Positions 20,936-30,740 of a stretch of DNA of 64,000 bases are shown piece by piece (position 1 is the stretch's first letter; each line of letters begins with the position of its first letter). The notes under the pieces are model-generated. The model was not told where the DNA came from and ran no database searches. It worked only from the letters and a program-made list of their open reading frames with translations. This DNA comes from Echria macrotheca (lineage: Eukaryota; Ascomycota; Sordariomycetes; Sordariales; Schizotheciaceae). Position numbers and translations under genes: made by a program. Location: assembly GCA_030411725.1 (NCBI GenBank), contig MU839839.1, positions 496,001-560,000 of the forward strand, written 5' to 3'.

Positions 20936-23191
20936 TCAAAGCGTATCCGGCCCGTAAAACCCGCCCCCGAATACATTCTCCGCCTCCCACCGGAGAAAAT
21001 CGCCCAGGTCATGCCCGAGATTAAACCCCATCGGCACGATGTACTCGTTCCCCTCGACGTCGCGGCTGACAACGAGATCGAGCATCGGGCTCTGCGGCAG
21101 GCTCTGCATGCTCTCCGTGCTTTCTCTCCTAGCCGCCGCGTCCGCGTCGATCTGCAAGCCACCCGACGCACCGCCCAGCCCACCGTTGCGGCTATGATAC
21201 GTCATGACGCCCTCCTGACCGATGCCGATGCCCGTCGAGTAAAAGTATTGTGGCGGGTGCGCCGGCCTGACGATGCTCGAGTACCGCGGCGGCGGCGGCA
21301 AAACTTCTTTTGTATCGAGCTCTGCGGTCGATGGGGGTAGTCGCACTGGACTCGGGGCCGGGGGCGGTGTATGGACCGGCGTGTCGGGCGGCGTACTGTG
21401 CCGGTTCTGTCTTTCCACCACCTCGGCGTCTGCGGCGGTGACCAGAGTGCCCGGTCCATCAAATCCAAAATCGGCAAACCACCGGGCGACATCGTCCCGC
21501 TCGGCCAGCTCCGCGTCGGACGGCTTCGAATAGTCGGTCGTCTCGCCAAAGAAGTCGCCGGCGCCGCCGATGATGGCCATTTGGAAAGCGGTCCAGTCGA
21601 GCGTGTCATCAACGGCGGCCGCCAGTTTTCCGATAAAAGGCAAGTCGGCTTTGGCAAGCCGGATAGGGCCGTGGCGGAATCCAGGACAACAGTAGCTATA
21701 TGGCGACGACCGTAGGTAGACGTACTCATCTGTGTTGACCCGCTCCGTGGTACCTTTCCGCCGGGACGTAGGTGACAGGACACTGGTTTCCGGTCCAACG
21801 GCAATAACCTCAGGTATGGTCGGCAGGGAAGCTTTGCCAGCCATCTGCTTCATCGGCGACCGGCGGCGATGGTTTTTCCGGATCGGAGGCAGTGGCAGAT
21901 TGTTCATTTGTCTGCCGGCAGGCTGGATCTCCTCCACGACCATCATGATCGGAGGCGCCCCCTCGTCAAAGTTGTAAATCATGGCAGAGTCAATAGGACT
22001 CTCGATGTGGTCCAGCTGTGTCGGGGCTGGCTGCTTTTCGTTTGCGTTGGTATGTTGTATTTCTCTCGGCTCCTCGATCATGACTTGTATCGCTGGGCCC
22101 TCGTCAGACACGATCTCGTCGGATCCTGTAGGCCCCAGCTCGCCATCCAAGTCTCTCACGGCGGTCGCGGCCTCTCTTGCTAGACGGGCCTGTGTCGCCC
22201 TGCTCATCCTGATCTCGTGAAGTACGCTTTCTGGTAGCATCTCGTCTGCTTCGACACGGTTGAAAAAACGAATACTGAACAAATCTTTGGCACTCCCGGT
22301 CAGTGTCCATCTCGGGGATGGAGTGGGCGCAACGGGCCATGTAGCCCGCCCACGTGGCCCCTGACGGAACGATCTCCTTAGTCGTGCCTTCTTTGTCCTC
22401 AAGACCGACATTTGACCACTCGGCGTTGACGTCTTCAGGGGCGCCTTTGTCGGCTTGGTTATCGAGCTGGCAGACCTGGTACTTCTTTGTGACCTCCTTC
22501 GATCCAACGAAACCCGTTTTACCGAGACTGTGTCCCGGGTCGCGTCATCGGACATGCCCGAGGCCGAGGGCGGTGGCGAAGGAAGGCCCTCGGTCGCGGA
22601 CTGCCAAAGTCGGAACGCCTCTTCCATCTCACGGGCGAGCCGGTCCATTTCGGGCTCGCATTCTTTCAACTTCAGTTCGGGAGTGCTGGCGTTAGCAGGG
22701 GGAGGGCTTTCCAGCGATTCTAGAGATGATACCGGAGAGAAGTCGGCCTGCCAGGTCCGGGATAGAGGTGATGATGGCACGGATGATGAAGATAAAGACG
22801 GCGGTGTTGGTGGTGCTAAGCTCAGACTCTGGGGCCGCCGCCTATCATAGAGTTGTTGGGGAGTAAGAAGGGGGCTTCCCTGAGGCGTCCGGGCAGGTCC
22901 CGGGGGAGTCGGCGACGACCTCGGCCGGGTGAATCTCGTGTCTTCCTCGCTGTAGACCGAACTTGTCGACGTCCTGGGAGTGTCGGGGAGAGGCGGCAAG
23001 ACGACGATGCAGTGGACATCCTGGGACCGTCTGATATCGATCGAAGGGATGGGCGCTTTGCTGAACCTCCTTGACCATGTCCTGGCCTTCCCACAGCCCT
23101 CGTCGACCTCGTGGGATTGGTCGCCATCTGGACTATCGGGTTTCCTCAGCGGCATCAGCCTCCTGATGCTGAAGGTCGGTCGTGACAACAT
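20936..23191 (-). CDS. long disordered protein of unknown function
   Basis: A single uninterrupted frame of 751 residues from the first ATG (23191; upstream in-frame codons lack ATG). Residues 1-330 are Ser/Pro/Arg-rich with many S-P and P-P-T-P motifs that look like kinase or SH3 targets, including a short acidic segment E-M-D-R-L-A-R-E-M-E-E-A-F-R-L-W. The better-ordered part is the C-terminal third: a D-W-T-A-F-Q-M-A-I-I-G-G-A-G-D-F stretch near residue 530, then D-V-A-R-W-F-A-D-F-G-F, and the end N-L-G-H-D-L-G-D-F-L-R-W-E-A-E-N-V. No signal peptide, membrane segment or known domain is visible. The spacing of the two Trp-rich blocks suggests one small fold embedded in disorder. I do not recognise the family; it looks like a filamentous-fungus-specific protein. 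Confidence 0.8.
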   Translation of the reverse strand: MLSRPTFSIRRLMPLRKPDSPDGDQSHEVDEGCGKARTWSRRFSKAPIPSIDIRRSQDVHCIVVLPPLPDTPRTSTSSVYSEEDTRFTRPRSSPTPPGPARTPQGSPLLTPQQLYDRRRPQSLSLAPPTPPSLSSSSVPSSPLSRTWQADFSPVSSLESLESPPPANASTPELKLKECEPEMDRLAREMEEAFRLWQSATEGLPSPPPSASGMSDDATRDTVSVKRVSLDRRRSQRSTRSASSITKPTKAPLKTSTPSGQMSVLRTKKARLRRSFRQGPRGRATWPVAPTPSPRWTLTGSAKDLFSIRFFNRVEADEMLPESVLHEIRMSRATQARLAREAATAVRDLDGELGPTGSDEIVSDEGPAIQVMIEEPREIQHTNANEKQPAPTQLDHIESPIDSAMIYNFDEGAPPIMMVVEEIQPAGRQMNNLPLPPIRKNHRRRSPMKQMAGKASLPTIPEVIAVGPETSVLSPTSRRKGTTERVNTDEYVYLRSSPYSYCCPGFRHGPIRLAKADLPFIGKLAAAVDDTLDWTAFQMAIIGGAGDFFGETTDYSKPSDAELAERDDVARWFADFGFDGPGTLVTAADAEVVERQNRHSTPPDTPVHTPPPAPSPVRLPPSTAELDTKEVLPPPPRYSSIVRPAHPPQYFYSTGIGIGQEGVMTYHSRNGGLGGASGGLQIDADAAARRESTESMQSLPQSPMLDLVVSRDVEGNEYIVPMGFNLGHDLGDFLRWEAENVFGGGFYGPDTL

Positions 23192-25398
23192 GGTGATGGC
23201 CGAGCAGGCGTGTTGCAGGCCGGCATGCAATATCGAGCGTCTCCGTCAGTCTGGGACCGGGACAAGATAGATGAGCACCCGGGAGGGCGGGACCTTGAGT
23301 AATAGGCCATGACGGGAAGCATCCTCGGTTCTGGCCCCAAGTATAGGCAGGTAGCGAGAGAGCCTTTTCGCCGAGTGTGGCGTGGGTTGCACACTTGCAT
23401 GACGACCGGATTGGCCCGTCTGGCCGCCGGGTTGGGGGGCGAGGCACCGGGAATTTTCAGACCATTGGATCGGCTCTCAACTGTGAGCTATTTGCGCCTC
23501 TCTCACACCTCTGGGACTACCTCGGTGTCGCTTCTCGGCCCCCCCTCCATCCCACCCCAACCGACTACAGGCGACCATCGCCCGAAGCCCGACACCACGA
23601 GCGACTGGCCGCCAAGCTGCTGAGTGATGGCCGGCATTGAACTCGACCTCGCAGTTGCAGGCAGGCATCGACTTTCTGGCGATAACAATCACCCGCCGCC
23701 CACACGAACGGTTGCTGACTTGCCTGTCAACCTGTGTCACGACAAAGTTCAGCTGAAATGGACAGTGATAAAGCGATGTGGAGGTGGCGTGGACGTGGTC
23801 AACGGTCTTTCCGCCCGTGGCTGACATGGGCCCAAATCAGATGTTCTGAAGTGTGTGTGTGCCGAGGTGAGGCTGTGAAGTCGACGGCCTCACGCTAACG
23901 CTAACAGTCAACCCCCCCTCTTCCTCTGATCGTCCCGTTCCGCAATCCGCCTTTTGCATCCCACTTTCCTGTCTGAGAAACAACCTCCATCTTCCCGCCG
24001 ATAGTGTCCTGATACTAGTGGATTCGAGTTTTTGGTATTGAACTTGCCAGTTCCCAGTTGGTAGGCGATCACCTCACCTCAGCTCCCCCGCAATTTTGTT
24101 AGGGGTGTGCAAGAGCCGAAGGTTTATAGTATTAGTGCAGCGCCTCACTCAAACAAGAATCCGGCAGCTGAAGTAGGTAGGATGCCGACTGTTAAAATGG
24201 TTGACGAGCGGCGATGAGCCTCAGAAACCAAATTGCCGGCGGGCAGCTGCGTCTGTTCGCTTGCGCGTGTAAATTGCGAAATCAACAGTGCAAGTCTGGA
24301 AGCGACTGCCGCCTGCCCGCCGTGCTGCATTTACCCAGACGCCCCAGCCAACCAGACATCTATTTCCGAGCTGAGAGCAGCTCCTCCGCCACGCCGTGCA
24401 ACAGTCTTTTGTTCAGAGAGAGCATCGTCACATTGGGCGCTTGGGATGCGTCCGTCGAGTCCGAAGCTGGTCGTCTGCGGGCAAATGTTGGACATCTTGG
24501 CATCATCGACACTTGATCTCAGTGCCTAGGTATCCTCGGATTATGTCTATACTACCACAACACAACTGGCCTAACTAGCGAGTCATGATCCTCCACGACG
24601 AATCCGAGTTGAATCCCTCCGAGCTGACCGGCATGGAGTGGCGCTTATCTCTGTCCTCCCCGCGTCTGTTGGCGGCTCGCTCGTTCTTTCTCACCGTCGA
24701 ACAACTGCCGGTGACCACGCCAAGTTCGCTGGCTCGGCTGTCGCTTAATGAAAAGATCTGGGTTGGTGTAGTCTGAGACTCGGTACCACACCTACTGACC
24801 CTTTGTCGTTGCCTGGGCCTTGTCTACCTACGTCTAGAGTAGGGCTGAGGCGGCACAACGCCAGAGATGCAAGTCACCCGCTTACGGTCTGCCCTGCCAC
24901 CGAGCAAAGGGACACACCATCTTTTTTTTGCGATTGATGAACTAGATATTGGATATTCTTTCTATTCAGCCCACTCTCGGGCCGTGTATGATTCATCTAC
25001 CGGCCAGGATTGAGTTCTGACAGATCCCGCGGCCGGCCTTGTTGTCTGGCCGCAAACCAAGCATCCTCCCTCCGGTGATACCGGTATTACCCGTCAGCTG
25101 TGCGTGTGTGTTGGTTGAATACACTCGGTCTTTTTCCTTGTGTCGCTGCATGCATGGCTGGATTGTTAGGTCCCGATCCTGCATAGCTGGATCCGAGGCT
25201 CCCGACAGCTTGGGCGCGGCCGGAAAGGCGACCAGTACTCGCCGGCTTTCTGCTTTCGCTCTCGAGATCGCCACAAACGAAAGCCGGGACTCGGAGTTTC
25301 GCCTGTTCCGGTGTTCGCGTGTGACTGCCTCCCCGCCGGGAGATATCCCGTTCGACGGCCGCAGCGTGTCCCGACTCCTCTCATCTGGCTTCCATCCC
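23192..25398. other. spacer upstream of the disordered-protein gene
   Basis: 2.2 kb with only short open frames. Pyrimidine-rich patches at 23500-23600 and 23890-24000 may belong to the promoter of the minus-strand gene ending at 20936. The 3' part probably holds the 3' end of the small gene at 25399. No RNA gene seen. Confidence 0.5.
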
Positions 25399-25602
25399 TC
25401 ACAGAATTTCGTTCGCCTTCTGGATGCTCTTTGATGATGTCGTCTTGAGATGCGAAGATGCCGCGTGGGTCGGTACATGGACGTATTTCTTTTCTGGTTG
25501 AGCGGGCGGCTCTGCCTCCTTCCCTTTCCACAACCGCTTGATCAAGTCCAACGTTGACGGTCTGGCCTCGTTCTGGCCGTGGTCTTTTTGTTCTGTCGCC
25601 AT
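25399..25602 (-). CDS. small protein of 67 residues, possibly real
   Basis: The first ATG of its frame sits in a good fungal start context (ACAAACA before ATGGCG), preceded by a pyrimidine-rich leader. The protein is hydrophilic: a short N-terminal part, an amphipathic piece L-D-L-I-K-R-L-W-K-G-K, then K-K-Y-V-H-V-P-T-H-A-A-S and a Ser/Thr/Lys tail ending A-N-E-I-L. The Y-V-H-V-P-T-H-A-A motif resembles a phrase I recall from N-termini of larger fungal proteins, so this could also be the surviving first exon of a longer gene, but no donor site or continuing exon is convincing. Function unknown. Confidence 0.45.
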   Translation of the reverse strand: MATEQKDHGQNEARPSTLDLIKRLWKGKEAEPPAQPEKKYVHVPTHAASSHLKTTSSKSIQKANEIL

Positions 25603-26496
25603 TGTTTGTTCTCGCTGATAACCACTGGTGTTTGTCTGGTCATGTAGGTCACACAACAGGTAGGAGATTGACACCGAACACAACTAAAAGATGAAACTGA
25701 GGGGGAAAGGTCGCTCATCCGCAAAAAATGACACAGGAGGAGGGCCTTGGATCTTATAACACTGTACTCGGGCCCCGGCCAGCCACCGGCGCATCGGGAT
25801 GGTCTGCGTTCATTCAGCCGTCAGGCATCCATATTTCCCTCCTCCTGTCTTGCCCATCTCACCACAATACACCACGGCCAATCGAGACAAGAGATCAACG
25901 TGGGGAATGTCCGGGAAGCTTGACCAGATGCAACATGGTAGACCGGCGCTAGACCACAGACTGCTGTGGGGAGAAACAAAACTCAAATCAGGAGAACTAG
26001 CGAGATGTAACGTAATGCGGTTAAGGCTTAACGAGCTCTTGGAAGTTCTCCTAGGATCGCTGGAAGGACTAGTTAGCGTGTATGTATTCCGTAATCGATG
26101 GATTTTAGTGCCTTGTCGAGCGACAGCTGAGACTGCGTGGAACTGCGACCATGACAGTTCAGCCGCAATCTTGTCGTACCAGTTAGAGCCTCAGTCCGGC
26201 GTTATGGACTGCGCTAGATGCAAGCTTGTCCGTCTTTGGTGGTATCCGTCGGAGCTAGGATAGCTAGCCAAGGGCTCGGTAAGGCCTCGTTTTCTAGGTA
26301 GACACCAAAGACACCGGTCTTTCGCGCCGATGGTCCTAGAATTTGGAATTTGGTGGTGGACAGACTCGTTCGTTTAACAAGGGGATCACCACAGAGAGGA
26401 CAGACATGATGTGACAAATATCTAGACGCCGGTCCGATTACTCTCCGCATGCTTTATCAACCACCCCCAGAGAAGGGTGATTGCAATACCCCTATT
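25603..26496. other. spacer between the small gene and RAD1
   Basis: Upstream region of the 67-residue frame and 3' flank of RAD1. No gene recognised. Confidence 0.5.
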
Positions 26497-27550
26497 CTAC
26501 AACGCCTCACTCCCCTCCCCATCATCCCCATCCTCATCATCCTCATCATCATTCTCCGCATACGGCACAAACCGAAAGTCCAAAAAACTCAACCCAGCTC
26601 CCTCCACCTCCACCATAAACTGCATACTCAGCACGCCCTGCCGGTCCCCCCTCAGACTCACTTTACTCGCAATCCGCATCGCCTCCGATGCCGACTTGAT
26701 AATATCAAACTTGAACGTTTGCCGCCACTTTGTATCCCGCACCGTAAACGTTTCCAACAAATCCTTCCCCCTCGCAAAGTCCACGCTCGACGAGCCTAAG
26801 GCCCCCGCACTTGATAGTCTGAGAAAAGGTTCCCGCCGCGATGCTGTAAGTGTCAGTTTATCAGGCTGCGAAGGTGCAATCTCGCCCAGCGCATCAAGCA
26901 GCACACGCGCTTGCGTAATAATCTTGAACGAGATATCCTCGATATCAAACGGGATGTCGTCGGGGATCTCGGCCATGTACGTAGTAAGATTGCACGTCGT
27001 CTTGACGCCGGCCTCCTCGAGGACAATGCTAAAGGGCTCGCCTTCTTGCGTGTAGGATAGCGAGCAGGTGCCCGACATGCCGAGCGTCTGGTTGCTGAAG
27101 GCGTCGGGGCGGTAGTTGCGCAGGTTGCTACGGTAGGGGTCCGCGTCGGCCTTGGCCTGGCGGGCGGCGGCGTCGGTGGCCCCGAATATTTGGAGTGTTT
27201 CGAGGAGGGCCGGCAGGGAGATCTGGAAGGAGGGGAGGACTTCGTTGTCGTCGTCGTCGTCGTCTGAGCGGGGAATGTTGGCTGTGTAGGTTGTGAAGAG
27301 GCTCTTGCTCCAGTGGGCAACGCCTGGTCTCTGCATCAGTGTTTTTTTCTCGGGATGGTCTGGTTGGTGGTGACATACCTTGCATTACGCGACCGTGGTC
27401 GGCGGCGAAACGGAGGCCGTTTTCCGTGATTTCGACATGCACCTTGTTCGTGAAGCCGATGGACTTGAGAAGCTGGTAGAGCGGCCGAGTCGAGCTCGCA
27501 ACCGCGCGGAAGATGGGGGGATGGTGGACATGGTCTGATGAGGATTCCAT
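26497..27550 (-). CDS. RAD1: DNA-damage checkpoint clamp subunit Rad1
   Basis: Exons 27379-27550 and 26497-27323 (55-nt intron, GTATGT...CAG) give 332 residues, close to the family length. Rad1 pairs with Rad9 and Hus1 in the 9-1-1 ring, a PCNA-like clamp loaded at damaged DNA to activate the ATR-family kinase. Family features in order: L-Y-Q-L-L-K-S-I-G-F with V-H-V-E-I-T-E-N-G-L-R-F near the start, F-Q-I-S-L-P-A-L-L-E-T-L-Q-I-F-G, a central G-T-C-S-L-S-Y and E-E-A-G-V-K-T-T-C, then E-P-F-L-R-L-S-S-A-G and the last strand L-S-M-Q-F-M-V-E-V-E with F-L-D-F-R-F-V-P. It ends in a highly acidic tail (D/E/G). A poly-Asp insertion follows the intron. The start is the first ATG; the codon seven residues upstream is GTG. 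Confidence 0.93.
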
Positions 27551-27663
27551 GGCGATTGATGGGAGAGACACAGAGGAACAAATCAGAACAGGGAGTGAAT
27601 ATCGGCTTGCTTTTGGTATGTTCTAAAGGTACAGATGCCGACCTCTTTTCTCTCGGGTATCTT

Positions 27664-28006
27664 CTAGACGTACACTCCGACCGCACAGAACATGTATACC
27701 ACTCCGAGACTGAAGCCAGTGTTAGCTTGCGTTGGATGTAGACAGCAAGGAACGTGGAGCATACGCAAGAGCCAATGAAGCCGGGACACCGAGGAGCGGG
27801 ACGTTCACCAAGGACCGGTCTAGTCTTTTGTCAGTGACGGTCGATTGCGACAAGAAGAAAAGCGTACTGAGAGCAAAAGCGCCGCTCAAGCCCAGACCGA
27901 GGACCACGAGGAGAAAGGCGAAGAGGAACTGGTTGTCTTTTCCGATCGCGGGGACAAACGGCCTGCCAGACGCGGCTTGCCAGACCTCATGAAGTGAAGA
28001 ATCCAT
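27664..28006 (-). CDS. OST5: oligosaccharyltransferase subunit Ost5 (TMEM258 family)
   Basis: A three-exon gene of 79 residues: exons 27868-28006, 27765-27819, 27664-27709. Both introns (48 and 54 nt) have GTACGC/GTATGC donors, CTGAC/CTAAC branch sites and TAG/CAG acceptors, and the phases close exactly. The protein has a hydrophilic N-terminus with F-V-P-A-I-G, a first membrane helix (F-L-F-A-F-L-L-V-V-L-G-L-G-L-S-G), a short loop R-S-L-V-N-V-P, and a second helix ending C-A-V-G-V-Y-V at the terminus. The G-V-Y-V end is shared with yeast Ost5 and the W-V-G-I-Y-V end of TMEM258. It is a small subunit of the complex that transfers the Glc3Man9GlcNAc2 glycan to nascent proteins in the ER membrane. 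It lies 113 bp upstream of RAD1 and diverges from GCN5. Confidence 0.88.
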
Positions 28007-28338
28007 GTGCTCCGGGTTGGCGAGATCGAAAGTTGTGCGGATTGGCTCAATTGCTTCTCTGCATAGGCGTCATCTGTCGAGATTCGGAAGAAGAGCTTCA
28101 CCGTCGAGCTCGGTCGCGGCTGCTTGTCCAGATTCCACAAGACGTGTTCGAAGCCGAAAACGGTTTAGCGCAGATCTGTGTTTCAAAGCGGGCCCCTGTT
28201 CGTCAGCCCTGCCTGCATCGAGCCACCGCGCATCCACCCACCTCTTGTTGCCTCCGCATTTGTCTGTCCGCCACCCCTGGACCCGGCAATCCAGACACGA
28301 CATCCTCTTTCGTCGCGGTGTCGCGGGCCGCCATCAAG
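28007..28338. promoter_or_regulatory. bidirectional promoter of OST5 and GCN5
   Basis: Only 332 bp separate the two start codons. A CCAAT box in the preferred context (AGCCAATCCGC on the minus strand) lies at 28037-28047, a target type for the HAP/CBC complex, though it is close enough to the OST5 start to lie in its leader. The 28200-28330 part is C-rich on the plus strand, as expected for a GCN5 leader. Confidence 0.5.
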
Positions 28339-29574
28339 ATGAAGGACGAGAGTAAGCGTCTTTCTTTTTCCGTAAATAAAAACATGCTAATCGCGTCTGA
28401 AGACGGGAAGCGCAAGGCAACCGAGGAGCCGTCGTCGCCTGCGGCGTCAAAGCGAGTGAAGCACGCCGAGTCGATCGAGCCGGATAAGAAGGCTCGAAAG
28501 ATACCAGCGATCCCTTTCCCCGAGAAACCTGCCGTGATCGAAGAGCGAAACGGCGAGATCGAGTTCCGTGTGGTCAACAATGACAACGAACGCGAGAGTC
28601 TGATCATCCTTACCGGCCTCAAATGCATCTTCCAGAAGCAGCTCCCCAAAATGCCCAAGGACTACATTGCCCGTCTGGTGTACGACCGAACCCATCTATC
28701 GATTGCCATAGTAAAGAAACCGTTAGAGGTGGTCGGTGGTATTACCTATCGCCCGTTCAAGGGCCGGCAGTTTGCAGAAATCGTCTTCTGCGCCATCTCG
28801 TCGGACCAGCAGGTCAAGGGCTATGGTGCCCATCTCATGTCGCACCTCAAGGACTACGTCAAGGCCACATCCGACGTGATGCACTTCCTCACCTACGCCG
28901 ACAACTACGCTATCGGCTACTTCAAGAAGCAAGGATTTACAAAGGAAATCACGCTGCCCAAGTCGGTCTGGATGGGCTACATCAAGGACTACGAGGGCGG
29001 CACCATCATGCAGTGCTCGATGCTGCCGCGCATCCGCTACCTCGAAATGGGCCGGATGCTGCTGAAGCAAAAGGAGTGCGTGCAAGCTAAGATCCGCGCA
29101 TACTCCAAGTCGCACATAATCCACCAGCCGCCCAAACAGTGGAAGAACGGGGTCACGGCGATCGATCCTCTCACCATCGAGGCTATCCGCGCCTCGGGCT
29201 GGTCGCCCGACATGGACGAGCTCGCCCGCCAGCCGCGCCACGGGCCCAACTACAACCAGCTGCTGCACCTGCTCAACGACCTGCAGAACCACCAGAGCAG
29301 CTGGCCGTTTTTGGTGCCGGTAAACAAGGACGACGTGGCCGACTACTACGACGTCATCAAGGAGCCCATGGACCTGTCGACGATGGAATCAAAACTGGAA
29401 GCGGACCAGTACGCCACGCCCGAGGACTTCATCAAGGACGCCCGCCTCATCTTTGACAACTGCCGAAAGTACAACAACGAGAGCACGCCGTACGCAAAGT
29501 GCGCCAACAAGCTCGAGAAGTACATGTGGCAGCAGATCAAGGCTATCCCCGAGTGGTCGCATCTCGAATCGTAG
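28339..29574 (+). CDS. GCN5: histone acetyltransferase Gcn5 (SAGA/ADA)
   Basis: Exons 28339-28351 and 28403-29574 give 394 residues. The first exon codes four residues and one base; the 51-nt intron (GTAAGC, GCTAAT branch, AAG) restores an M-K-D-E-N-G-K-R-K start. The N-terminus is Lys/Arg-rich and could be a nuclear signal. The GNAT domain spans about 75-235: the general-base Glu lies in A-E-I-V-F-C-A-I near residue 129, and the acetyl-CoA loop is Q-V-K-G-Y-G near 140-145. A-D-N-Y-A-I-G-Y-F-K-K-Q-G-F is the conserved helix after it. The bromodomain occupies about 285-394, with W-P-F-L-x-P-V, the D-Y-Y-x-V-I-K-x-P-M-D-L motif and the acetyl-lysine-binding Asn in Y-N-N-E-S-T. It acetylates H3 N-terminal lysines at promoters. 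Open frame extends upstream of the ATG but has no earlier ATG. Confidence 0.97.
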   Translation: MKDESKRLSFSVNKNMLIASEDGKRKATEEPSSPAASKRVKHAESIEPDKKARKIPAIPFPEKPAVIEERNGEIEFRVVNNDNERESLIILTGLKCIFQKQLPKMPKDYIARLVYDRTHLSIAIVKKPLEVVGGITYRPFKGRQFAEIVFCAISSDQQVKGYGAHLMSHLKDYVKATSDVMHFLTYADNYAIGYFKKQGFTKEITLPKSVWMGYIKDYEGGTIMQCSMLPRIRYLEMGRMLLKQKECVQAKIRAYSKSHIIHQPPKQWKNGVTAIDPLTIEAIRASGWSPDMDELARQPRHGPNYNQLLHLLNDLQNHQSSWPFLVPVNKDDVADYYDVIKEPMDLSTMESKLEADQYATPEDFIKDARLIFDNCRKYNNESTPYAKCANKLEKYMWQQIKAIPEWSHLES

Positions 29575-30740
29575 GGACGAGGCGGGGATGATGGACCGGT
29601 TGAGAAGATGTCGCCGAGTAAGAAGAAGAAGCAGGAGAAGAAGAAGAAGAAGAAAGGGAGGGGTGTGACTAAGCCGACGGGAAAAAAGAGGCGGCAGCGG
29701 CGGCGTCTGGCTCGAGGGGACGAGCTTGATTCCTCCCGAGCGCCGAGCACTGTTTACACGGCGGGGCGTTTGGTATCCGTGAGACTCGGTACTCCGATCG
29801 ATAATGCGCCGGTTGCCGAGATGCTGGTGGAACAGAGGGGGTGCATGACGGTATGAGGGGAGGGATTGGCGTTTTGGTTACAATGCAGTATATGGAGTTT
29901 GGAGTTTTGGTGGTTGTGATGGTGGTGGTCATTGGAATGGCTGGGTGTGTCGAACAGGGCTTTTGAATCATTTATATATCTACAGAGAGTTAATACGTCT
30001 CGTATCTAAGTACGGAATATTGTATCCGTACGGCAGCGGCGGTTTCGGTGTCAGGAAGTGCTTGTGGCAGCAGCGTGTTGTGTAGACGGATGGGGTATGC
30101 ATATCACTAGTCTAGTACTTTTTTCCGTTGTGGAAGAAAAACAATAGAATATTTGTACCGTCAGCCGTCAGCCGTTGAGGTTTGGGTTTATGTCTCAGCT
30201 GTACTCCGTAAAAGCTTTATTGACTTCCATGGGAATGGGAGTGGGACAAAACACAGCAATAGAACTGCGCTGCGTATGTACGCCACCATACCTTCTCCAT
30301 TAAAGTACCCTCAGCTAGGTAACTAGGTAAGGGAGTTATTCCGTACCTATCGATTCCATTCCATTAATCCAAGACTACCTACGAGTAGACTACTAGCCTA
30401 TAGACTACACCGATACACCTAGCTAGGTATACACCTCACTTTTCGTCAGGAGGCAGGGGGGGAGGGCACACCTCCAATCCCCATTTCCCTCCTTCCGTCC
30501 CTCCCTACCCTTCAACATCCCCGATTTTGTATCCAAAGAGACATATCGTTGTCTCTTGTTACTAAGTATTAAACAAAAAAGAAGTGACAGAAACCAAAAT
30601 GCTTTCATCCCAGCCAGCCAGCCAAAACAAGTGAGTGACGACGGACCGAAAAAAAAACCCCAAAAAACCAAAGTCATTGTCATCGTGTCGTGACGTCGTC
30701 ATAAACCCCGGCCCGCCCCCTTTTCCCTTTTCCAAACTCA
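29575..30740. other. convergent 3' spacer with AAG-rich tract
   Basis: Between the 3' ends of GCN5 (plus) and the trehalase (minus). It starts with an AAG-rich run (29619-29657) just after the GCN5 stop and later has several TACCTAGGTA-type short motifs (30310-30430). No gene recognised. Confidence 0.6.

Noticed and set aside
27994..28338. Upstream extension of the GCN5 frame
   Set aside because: It starts at GTG and overlaps the OST5 start region; the first ATG and the intron after 13 nt give the conserved N-terminus.
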